Below, one piece after another: positions 17,400 through 23,749 of a DNA stretch of 64,000 nucleotides. The notes under the pieces were generated by a model. That model was not told the DNA's origin. It saw only the letters and a list, made by a program, of their open reading frames with translations, and searched no databases. Made by a program: the position numbers and the translations under genes. How positions within the stretch are numbered: the stretch's first letter is position 1; the number at the start of each line of letters is the position of its first letter. The DNA comes from Clostridium estertheticum. GTDB taxonomy: Bacteria; Bacillota; Clostridia; Clostridiales; Clostridiaceae. Location: contig NZ_JAAMNH020000001.1 of NCBI RefSeq assembly GCF_011065935.2, forward strand, positions 579,001 to 643,000. Direction: 5' to 3'.

Positions 17400-18599
17400 A
17401 TGTATTGTGTTAGAAATATAACTGAGGATATTTATTGGGTTGGTGGCAACGATCGTCGCCTTGCCCTTTTCGAAAACATTCATCCAATTCCACGAGGCGT
17501 TTCTTATAACTCATATTTGCTAATGGACGAGAAGACAGTACTCTTTGATACAGTAGACTGGTCAATTTGCCGCCAGTTCATTGAAAACATTCAATCGATT
17601 CTAAAAGGCAAACCTTTAGATTATATGGTAATTAACCATATGGAACCGGATCATGCAGCGTGCATTGAAGAAATTATTCTTCGTTATCCAGATGTAAAGA
17701 TTGTATGCACTCAAAAAGCGTCATTGTTCATGCATCAGTTCGGTTTCGCTATCGATGGCAAAATAATGGAAGTTAAAGAAGGCGATACTATGTCCTTTGG
17801 AAAACATGTCGTTGCATTTGTGTCTGCTCCAATGGTACATTGGCCAGAAGCTATGGTTACATATGATGCTACAGATGGTGTACTATTTTCCGCTGATGCC
17901 TTTGGTTCTTTCGGCTCATTGGATGGTCAGCTGTTTAATGACGAGATGAACATTGAACGCGATTGGATTGATGAGGCCAGGAGGTATTATACAAACATTG
18001 TAGGCAAGTATGGTCCTCATGTTCAGAATCTTTTGAAGAAGGCGAGCAGTATCGACATCAAGATTATCTGCCCGCTACATGGACCGGTATGGCGTAATGA
18101 TTTGGGGTACTTACTAGATAAGTACGACAAGTGGAGTAGGTATGAACCTGAGGAAAATGGCGTAATGATCGTTTATGGAACAATGTACGGAAATACGGAG
18201 GCCGCTGCAAGCGACTTGGCAACAAGACTAGTGGAAAAGGGAATGACGAATGTGGTTATGTATGACGTTTCAAAAACTCATGTATCCTATTTGATTTCTG
18301 AGACATTCAAATATAGTCATGTGGTTCTTGCATCTGTAACCTACAACTTGAAGATTTATCCACCGATGTTGAATTATATAATGGATATGAAGGCATTAAA
18401 TCTTCAAAAACGAACTTTTGCTCTTATAGAAAATGGCTCATGGGCTCCTCAATCCGGCAAATTGATGCGTGAACTTTTGGATGAGATGAAAGAAATTACT
18501 ATTTTAGACAATGAGATGTCATTGAACTCCAGCATGAAAGAAGAGGATACGGATTCGATGGATTCAATTGCTGACAGCATTATCGAGTCAATGAAATAA
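17400..18599 (+). CDS. fprA: Flavodiiron protein (A-type flavoprotein, FprA)
   Basis: 399-aa cytoplasmic O2 or NO reductase. The N-terminal metallo-beta-lactamase-like domain has the diiron ligands HMEPDH (~79-84), APMVHWPE (~147), SADAFG (~165) and CPLHGPVW (~227). The C-terminal flavodoxin domain starts near residue 255 with the FMN phosphate loop YGTMYGNTEA. Such proteins take electrons from rubredoxin, which is fused to the preceding acyl-CoA dehydrogenase 58 bp upstream. AAAGGAGG precedes the ATG. Codon use (CGT, CGC, GGC) differs from the AGA-rich neighbours. Preference for O2 or NO cannot be read from sequence. Confidence 0.9.
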   Translation: MYCVRNITEDIYWVGGNDRRLALFENIHPIPRGVSYNSYLLMDEKTVLFDTVDWSICRQFIENIQSILKGKPLDYMVINHMEPDHAACIEEIILRYPDVKIVCTQKASLFMHQFGFAIDGKIMEVKEGDTMSFGKHVVAFVSAPMVHWPEAMVTYDATDGVLFSADAFGSFGSLDGQLFNDEMNIERDWIDEARRYYTNIVGKYGPHVQNLLKKASSIDIKIICPLHGPVWRNDLGYLLDKYDKWSRYEPEENGVMIVYGTMYGNTEAAASDLATRLVEKGMTNVVMYDVSKTHVSYLISETFKYSHVVLASVTYNLKIYPPMLNYIMDMKALNLQKRTFALIENGSWAPQSGKLMRELLDEMKEITILDNEMSLNSSMKEEDTDSMDSIADSIIESMK

Positions 18600-18621
18600 T
18601 TTCAGAAAAACATAAATTTGG

Positions 18622-18660
18622 GATCGGCTCATGGATAAAATTCATGAGCGGATCTCTTTT
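18622..18660 (+). terminator. Terminator after fprA
   Basis: GATCGGCTCATG pairs with CATGAGCGGATC (one mismatch) around a nine-base loop and is followed by TCTTTT. Confidence 0.75.
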
Positions 18661-18674
18661 GACAAAAAAGTGGG

Positions 18675-18783
18675 GTATGCATTGTGCATAGAGCTATGAC
18701 AAAAGTACAAAAAGATTTAAATGCAGATTAGAAAGTATAAATTTTGGGCAACTAGTAGATGGAGAAGATTAGGTATGCAATAA
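18675..18783 (+). pseudogene. Duplicated 3' end of the Rrf2 gene
   Basis: This 109-bp stretch is a diverged copy of 20921-21030, the end of the Rrf2 gene. The first part still reads VCIVHRAMTKVQKDLN before a stop. It lies just ahead of the CoA-transferase promoter. Confidence 0.75.
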
Positions 18784-18808
18784 AGATTAGTTATGCATAC
18801 CTAATCTT
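18765..18808. repeat. Perfect inverted repeat before the CoA-transferase genes
   Basis: 15-base perfect arms (AAGATTAGGTATGCA / TGCATACCTAATCTT) surround a 14-base loop. It overlaps the end of the Rrf2 gene copy and ends 12 bp before the candidate operator. It could be a terminator-like hairpin or a second regulator site. Confidence 0.55.
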
Positions 18809-18819
18809 ACAAATAAAAC

Positions 18820-18836
18820 TATACCAAAAAGGTATA
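18820..18836. promoter_or_regulatory. Candidate Rrf2 operator upstream of the CoA-transferase
   Basis: TATACC-AAAAA-GGTATA, the same six-base core arms and five-base spacer as at 15192-15222. It lies 52 bp before the start codon of subunit A, a normal repressor position. Confidence 0.6.
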
Positions 18837-18887
18837 CTATAATAGCGTACGTAAAATATCAAGCTATTAGTGAAAGGGGATAATTTC

Positions 18888-19604
18888 ATGAACAAAGTTA
18901 TGGATTTAGATGGAGTAATGGAAAAGGTTCACGATGGAGCGACAATTATGTTTGGTGGCTTTCTAGGGGTGGGTGCACCGCTTAAAGCGATTGATAAATT
19001 AGTAGAAAAAGGCGTTAAAGATTTAACTATAATATCAGTAACTAATGCCTATCCTGGTCAAGATTTTGATATTGCACGATTGTACAAAAACAAGCAAGTT
19101 AAAAAATTAATTACCGCTCATTCTGGTACATGTCAGCTTGCGCTGGAACAATTTAAGAACGGAGATATTGAAATTGAATACTTTCCAATGGGTAGTCTTG
19201 TTGAAAAAATTAGGGCAGCTGGTTCTGGATTAGGTGGAGTTCTTACCCCTACAGGTGTAGGTACATTAGTTGAAGAAGGTAAACAAAAACTTATAATAGA
19301 GGGTAAAATGTATTTAATTGAATTGCCACTCAAAGCTGATTTTGCATTTATTAAAGGTTATAAAGGCGATAGATTAGGAAATATACAATATCGTGGCTTA
19401 GCCATTAATACCAATCCAATTATGGCAATGGGTGCAGACTATACAGTAGCAGAAGTGAATGAGATAGTTGATGTTGGTGGTATTGAACCTGAATGCGTAG
19501 GTACACCAAGTGTATTTGTACAAGCTGTTGTACAAGGATATTCATTTGATGAACATAAACAAGTATATACTGATTTGTGGGTTAATTCTAAGCAATTAAA
19601 CTAA
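18888..19604 (+). CDS. CoA-transferase subunit A (3-oxoacid/butyrate-acetoacetate type)
   Basis: 238-aa alpha subunit of a family I CoA-transferase. It has the N-terminal GGFLGVGAPLKAIDKLV segment, and GSGLGGVLTPTGVGT, typical of AtoD/CtfA/ScoA. The ATG at 18888 is chosen because AAAGGGGATAA lies before it; an in-frame upstream GTG lacks a site. It moves CoA between short-chain acids such as acetate, acetoacetate and butyrate. Subunit B follows after 34 bp. It lies between the ACAD fusion/flavodiiron pair and the Rrf2 gene and carries the shared operator-like repeat, so supplying acyl-CoA to the fusion enzyme is a reasonable inference. Confidence 0.85.
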   Translation: MNKVMDLDGVMEKVHDGATIMFGGFLGVGAPLKAIDKLVEKGVKDLTIISVTNAYPGQDFDIARLYKNKQVKKLITAHSGTCQLALEQFKNGDIEIEYFPMGSLVEKIRAAGSGLGGVLTPTGVGTLVEEGKQKLIIEGKMYLIELPLKADFAFIKGYKGDRLGNIQYRGLAINTNPIMAMGADYTVAEVNEIVDVGGIEPECVGTPSVFVQAVVQGYSFDEHKQVYTDLWVNSKQLN

Positions 19605-19638
19605 TTAATTATTTATAAATCAAAGGAGGTAATTAAGT

Positions 19639-20298
19639 ATGGAAGCAAGAGAAATAATTGCTGGTCGGGCAGCTAAGGAACTAAGTAATGGTCAAGTAGT
19701 GAATTTAGGGTTTGGAATGCCTACAGCAGTTGCCAATTATTTAGCTGAGGGTGTGGAAGTAATATTGCAATCTGAAAATGGTTGCTTAATGTTTGGCCCT
19801 ACGCCAAAACTAGGCAAGGAAGATCCAGATGTTGCAAACGCTGGTGGTCAACCTATTAGCTTACTATCCGGAGCCGCGGTTTTTGATTTGGCTACATCAT
19901 TTTGCATTATTCGTGGAGGGCATGTTGACGCCACAGTACTAGGTGCACTTGAAGTAGATCAAGAGGGTAATATTGCAAACTGGGCTATGCCACTTGCTCC
20001 AGGGAGATTTGCACCAGGTATGGGTGGGGCTATGGATTTAGTAAATGGAGCTCGCAAAGTTATTGCTACATTGAAGCATTCTAGTAAGAGTGGATCTAAG
20101 ATATTAAAAAAATGTCTTCTTCCAATTACAGGCAAAGGAGTAGTTGATGTTATCATTACTGAAAAAGCAGTATTTGAAGTAACGCCTACTGGACTGGTAC
20201 TTACTGAAATATTTGAAGGCCTAACTGTTGATGACATTCGTAGCATTACAGAGGCTGATTTTACAGTTTCTGATAAGGTAGCTGTGTATAGGTTGTAG
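19639..20298 (+). CDS. CoA-transferase subunit B (3-oxoacid/butyrate-acetoacetate type)
   Basis: 219-aa beta subunit with the catalytic glutamate in the QSENG motif (~residue 52) and the NLGFGMPTAVANYL segment; GAMDLVNGARKVI and LTEIFEGLTVDDIRS are conserved further on. With subunit A it forms the heteromeric CoA-transferase. AAAGGAGG precedes the ATG. A strong hairpin follows after 42 bp, so the two subunits form a two-gene unit. Exact acid specificity is not visible. Confidence 0.88.
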   Translation: MEAREIIAGRAAKELSNGQVVNLGFGMPTAVANYLAEGVEVILQSENGCLMFGPTPKLGKEDPDVANAGGQPISLLSGAAVFDLATSFCIIRGGHVDATVLGALEVDQEGNIANWAMPLAPGRFAPGMGGAMDLVNGARKVIATLKHSSKSGSKILKKCLLPITGKGVVDVIITEKAVFEVTPTGLVLTEIFEGLTVDDIRSITEADFTVSDKVAVYRL

Positions 20299-20340
20299 AT
20301 GTTTGTTTTCAAAATTGTTTATATACTAGAACTAAATCTT

Positions 20341-20384
20341 CTAAAACAAAACTCCCACTTTTATAAGTAGGAGTTTTGTTTTAG
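20341..20384 (+). terminator. Terminator after the CoA-transferase genes
   Basis: Twenty-base arms with one mismatch (beginning CTAAAACAAAACTCC) and a four-base loop; the right arm ends in TTTTGTTTTAG. Confidence 0.85.
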
Positions 20385-20520
20385 TGTGCCCGGCATGGGC
20401 GGTTACTCGTCGGTGAAAGTCTGAAACCATCGGTGTAAATGTAGCAGGGGACCTACCAACATTTATCTGAAGGGGGTTTGTGTAGCAATGGAACCAAAAC
20501 AGCAATTTAAATGTGAAAAT
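20384..20520 (+). ncRNA. Group II intron 5' fragment (tentative)
   Basis: GTGTGCCCGGCATGGGCGG followed by GGTGAAAGTC and ATGTAGCAG resembles the 5' end and early domain I of bacterial group II introns. There is no reverse transcriptase or domain V within the ~220 bp before the next gene. I infer a remnant; a conserved structured RNA is possible. Confidence 0.4.
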
Positions 20521-20534
20521 TTTCAAAAACCTCA

Positions 20535-20563
20535 TTGACAAAACAGGGTAAAGGTCTTAAACT
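20535..20563 (+). promoter_or_regulatory. Promoter of the Rrf2 gene
   Basis: TTGACA at 20535-20540 and TAAACT at 20558-20563 are separated by 17 bp. The operator-like repeat at 20569 starts just downstream, so a bound repressor would block transcription. Confidence 0.55.
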
Positions 20564-20568
20564 AAAAG

Positions 20569-20587
20569 GTATACCAAATGAGTATAC
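20569..20587. promoter_or_regulatory. Candidate Rrf2 autoregulatory operator
   Basis: GTATACC-AAATG-AGTATAC: the same layout as the repeats at 15192 and 18820 with one changed core base. It overlaps the expected transcription start of the regulator gene. Confidence 0.55.
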
Positions 20588-20605
20588 TTTAAGGAGAAAT
20601 ATAAA

Positions 20606-21019
20606 ATGAAAATAACACAAGAAGCAGATTACGGACTTAGAGTAGTACTTCACTTAAGTAAATTAGGCTATGGTGAAAAGGTAGAATCAAAAGTAATTTC
20701 AGAAAAAGAGGGTATACCGCTAAGATTTCTTTTAAAACTTTTAAGAAAGCTTATACAAGTAGATATTCTAAGATCTTACAAGGGAGTCAAGGGAGGATAT
20801 GCTATAAATAAATTGCCAGAGCAAATAACATTAAAAGCTGTTATAGAAGCAATAGACGGTCCAGTATGTGTTAATAGATGTGTAATTGATCCAATCTTTT
20901 GTAATTTGAATAGAAGTAGTGTATGCATTCTGCATAGAGCTATGACAAAAGTACAAAAGAGTTTAAACGAACAACTAGAAAGTATAAATTTTAAACAACT
21001 AGTAGATGGAGAAGTTTAG
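20606..21019 (+). CDS. Rrf2-family transcriptional regulator
   Basis: 137-aa winged-helix regulator with the family N terminus MKITQEADYGLRVVLHLS and the SYKGVKGGY wing. Four cysteines (C88, C92, C99, C107) fall in the region where IscR, NsrR and related sensors bind an Fe-S cluster, so sensing of O2, NO or cluster status is plausible. The gene has a TTGACA promoter with an operator-like repeat that also precedes the ACAD fusion and the CoA-transferase, suggesting it represses all three units. A perfect palindromic terminator follows. Which spacing of Cys ligands is used is uncertain. Confidence 0.85.
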   Translation: MKITQEADYGLRVVLHLSKLGYGEKVESKVISEKEGIPLRFLLKLLRKLIQVDILRSYKGVKGGYAINKLPEQITLKAVIEAIDGPVCVNRCVIDPIFCNLNRSSVCILHRAMTKVQKSLNEQLESINFKQLVDGEV

Positions 21020-21062
21020 TTATGCAATAATGCTGACAAAGTGCGGTTCACATCCACCATTG

Positions 21063-21100
21063 AAAACCCTGGACTAATTAATTAGTCCAGGGTTTTCTTA
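21063..21100 (+). terminator. Terminator after the Rrf2 gene
   Basis: Perfect 34-base palindrome (arms AAAACCCTGGACTAATT) with TTTT at the end. Its 3' flank, TTTTCTTATGCTTTA, recurs at 25071 and, with changes, at 22626. Confidence 0.85.
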
Positions 21101-21117
21101 TGCTTTAATTTGTTGGA

Positions 21118-21346
21118 TCATAGTGATGAATGGTTAATCGCGTAATAAAAATACCTTGTATACTTAGATAGATTTACTCCCGTGTATCCGTAAAAATATA
21201 AAATTCTGTTTACCGTTCGAATGTTTAAGAACCCTTTATCCACTTTCTTTACAATTTCAAACATAGCTATGATCTTTTGAGCTGAACGACAAGGAAGTTC
21301 TTCTTTCAAATTTAAGATGTCTTTTAGCAATTCTTCTGGTATTTAC
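21118..21346 (-). pseudogene. Fragment of a DDE-type integrase/transposase
   Basis: About 75 minus-strand codons start after a stop, reading IPEELLKDILNLKEELPCRS then AQKIIAMFEIVKKVDKG. The ELPxRSxxxIIxxxE...G...R-x-L-x-x-x-GY pattern resembles the helix-turn-helix region ahead of the catalytic core in IS481/Mu-type integrases. No catalytic core is present and no ribosome binding site is seen. Family call is tentative. Confidence 0.35.
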
Positions 21347-21419
21347 AAAAATCATTGAAATCAATATTTAATTGTATTATGATGTTCTTAGGGTTTTTCT
21401 TCGTAATTAAGGCCTAAAA

Positions 21420-21456
21420 AAAAGCACAAGTTGTATTCAATACATCTTGTGCTTTT
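21420..21456. terminator. Hairpin between remnants
   Basis: AAAAGCACAAG pairs with CTTGTGCTTTT around a loop that itself can pair (GTAT/ATAC). It could serve the minus-strand gene at 21654 about 200 bp upstream. Confidence 0.55.
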
Positions 21457-21653
21457 CTATATAACATATTTACAGTTGCTGATATTCATGTCTAAAAAGG
21501 AGGATTTACTGCAGATTAAAGTGTCCTCTAACACTAATGTTCTTTACAATATGATATTCCTCTTTATTAAAGTATCTTATGCCTATAATCCTCAATAGAT
21601 ATTGTACATTTGATATCATGAGTCACAACTGTAGAATATTACGTATTTATTAG
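21457..21653. other. Gap without recognised gene
   Basis: AT-rich, with only short frames. The stretch contains no clear promoter or repeat that I can support. Confidence 0.3.
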
Positions 21654-22091
21654 TCATTTATTATCTTTATTTCTTAAGTTAAAATCTAAAATATTTGATA
21701 ACTTGTTTATATCACCATTAAACACCAAACTTAATAATTTGTTTTCATCTTCAAAAATTAGATAACAAGGTGGTTCATTTTCAGGAATTAAGATATATAC
21801 TTCACTTACAAGTGCATTCAATGACTTACAGTTCACTTTAACAATTGGATCTAAAGGAATCTTTACCACATATCCATCGTCAGTAGCGGGGTCATTTTTA
21901 TATAATCCTTCTAAATTGGTAATCCAACTTGTAATCATATCTTGAATTTGCGGATTTGATTGGACTACTTTCACAACTTTTTCTTGTTTCGGGTCAAAAA
22001 TCTCAACATATTTAAAACCTTCAGCATTTACACATGTTGAATGTAAGAGTATAACGAAAAGAGTTAAGAAAACTAATAACTTTTTAATCAT
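21654..22091 (-). CDS. Small secreted hypothetical protein
   Basis: 145-aa protein with a clear signal peptide: MIKKLLVFLTLFVILLH and a cleavage-like region before AEGFKYVEI. The mature part is about 120 residues, polar, with a few hydrophobic strands (EVYILIPENEPPCYLIF). It is not recognised. The ATG at 22091 is preferred over the GTG nine bases upstream, because that GTG is part of the AAAGAGGTG ribosome binding site. Its neighbours are unrelated small genes, so context gives no role; secretion or cell-envelope association is likely. Confidence 0.65.
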   Translation of the reverse strand: MIKKLLVFLTLFVILLHSTCVNAEGFKYVEIFDPKQEKVVKVVQSNPQIQDMITSWITNLEGLYKNDPATDDGYVVKIPLDPIVKVNCKSLNALVSEVYILIPENEPPCYLIFEDENKLLSLVFNGDINKLSNILDFNLRNKDNK

Positions 22092-22268
22092 ATTAATCAC
22101 CTCTTTGTTAAGATTCCCATGATAGGCTGGAATTATTATGGATTAATGTTTAACACGCACTTTTCCAAAAGGGTGTCACGATGGTAAATTATTCCTACGA
22201 TGTTATAATAATTAAATTTTCTGAATAGTAGTATCTTGTGGAAATAAATATTGCAGGAGGATAATCTA

Positions 22269-22463
22269 ATGGAACGAGAAAAGAAATGTCCAGAATGTGG
22301 TTGTGAAAAAATTGCACAGGCTAAACTTGATATTAATGCAAAATTATATCCTATTGACACATTTTTCAAAATTATGAATGGGTCAGAAGTGAGTGCAGAG
22401 GTATGTACAAAATGTGGTTATATTTTAAATATGAGAGTATTAACACCAGAGAAATTCAAGTGA
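22269..22463 (+). CDS. Small zinc-ribbon protein
   Basis: 64 residues with CPECGC near the start and CTKCGY near residue 50, a four-Cys zinc ribbon. AGGAGG lies at 22255, so the ATG at 22269 is the start. Function unknown; such short ribbons often bind nucleic acid or act as adaptors. Confidence 0.65.
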   Translation: MEREKKCPECGCEKIAQAKLDINAKLYPIDTFFKIMNGSEVSAEVCTKCGYILNMRVLTPEKFK

Positions 22464-22825
22464 TAATTCACATTTTTCATATATTCTGTCTCAATAAATT
22501 ATGAAAAGGGGCAGCCTATAACTTTGTTTATTTTATTCATTGTTGTATCCGCTAAAGTGTATTAAAATATGAGTTTAGCCTAATCGTCTCATTGAAACTC
22601 TCGACTAATAAATTTTAGTTGAGGTTTTGCTTATGTTTTAATTTAGTTAGATTAGAGCATAAGGAATGAGTTGCATCCTAAAAGAGGTGTTTTTTTTATT
22701 TAATTTTGTATTAATTTAGTGAATTAACATATATATTGCAGTAGCTTGCTGAATAGTATATAATTAAATTAATAATGTAATTAAATAATGATGATATATA
22801 TATATCAAGTAGGTGGGATTAAAGG
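22464..22825. other. Intergenic stretch with a terminator-like hairpin
   Basis: A hairpin at about 22597-22630 pairs CTCGACTAA with TTAGTTGAG and is followed by GTTTTGCTTATGTTTTA, closely like the flank after the terminators at 21063 and 25050. The rest is AT-rich, with TATA-type repeats at 22795-22805 that may contain the promoter of the next gene. Confidence 0.45.
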
Positions 22826-23026
22826 GTGATAATATTTTTTTTCGTTGTAGTTGTAGTTTTATCAATTTCACTATTTTTGTGCGATAGTATATTGAAATTA
22901 TTTGAAAAAAAATTATCTGAGACGACATATAAAGTTACAGCTAAATTTCGTTATTTTCTTTCTTGTTTAATTATAATAATGTTAGGAATAACAGTAGGGA
23001 AAATGATCATCGGTAGGTTAATATAA
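22826..23026 (+). CDS. Small two-helix membrane protein
   Basis: 66 residues with two hydrophobic helices (about 1-18 and 43-63) and a charged middle. The start is a GTG at 22826 preceded by TAGGTGGG. Not recognised. It is 34 bp ahead of the coiled-coil gene and 720 bp ahead of the VanW gene on the same strand, and may share their transcript. Confidence 0.5.
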   Translation: MIIFFFVVVVVLSISLFLCDSILKLFEKKLSETTYKVTAKFRYFLSCLIIIMLGITVGKMIIGRLI

Positions 23027-23060
23027 TTGAATTGAAGTTTTATTTTAAGGAGTGTATACT

Positions 23061-23702
23061 ATGTCGAAAATAATGTCTATACTAGAAAAATATAATTTGG
23101 TTGAAAAGGGTATCATAGAAAAACCCCAAAATACCGATTCAAATTGGGAAAATAATATTCAGTTAAGTGAAGTATTAAATAATGAGAATAATATTCTTGA
23201 AATTGAGGCTATTGATCTTAAAGAAGAATTTAAATTACTTGAACCAGTTATTAAAGAAAAATCTAAAGTGGAAACAAATACAGCATATGAAAAGAAAATG
23301 ATGATAAATGAGATATATTCTTTGTATGAACTTGAAAATAGTGACATTAATACGGTTTTCATGTTGCAGAACTTTATCAATGCTTTGCCACAAAATTTAC
23401 CAAAGGATGTAATAAAAGAATCTGTTATAAATATAATTAATGCTTCCAAAGTTGATTTAAATCATCTCCTTTCTGATGGAGAACAAAGACTAGAAGTATT
23501 AGGTAAGGTAATGGATGGATATTATAATCAAACTAATAAGCGTATTTCTGAATATAAAGAAGAGATAGCCAAGCTATTAAGTTTAATTAATGATTCTCAA
23601 GAACAAATAAAAATTAAAGAAAGTGTATTGGAAGAGCAAATATACCTAATTAAATCCGAATCTCTAAAAATAGATGGTATTATTAATTTTTTTGCCAAAT
23701 AA
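23061..23702 (+). CDS. Hypothetical coiled-coil protein
   Basis: 213-aa acidic soluble protein with no signal peptide. The central part (EIYSLYELENSDINTVFML, then NFINALPQNLPKDV) looks helical, and the C-terminal ~70 residues (RISEYKEEIAKLLSLINDS...) form a likely coiled coil. The ATG at 23061 follows AAGGAG. I do not recognise a family. It lies between a small membrane protein and a VanW-domain protein. Confidence 0.6.
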   Translation: MSKIMSILEKYNLVEKGIIEKPQNTDSNWENNIQLSEVLNNENNILEIEAIDLKEEFKLLEPVIKEKSKVETNTAYEKKMMINEIYSLYELENSDINTVFMLQNFINALPQNLPKDVIKESVINIINASKVDLNHLLSDGEQRLEVLGKVMDGYYNQTNKRISEYKEEIAKLLSLINDSQEQIKIKESVLEEQIYLIKSESLKIDGIINFFAK

Positions 23703-23749
23703 CATTATCATATATTTTCTTAATTTAAAATTGATTTATGAGGTGCTAT

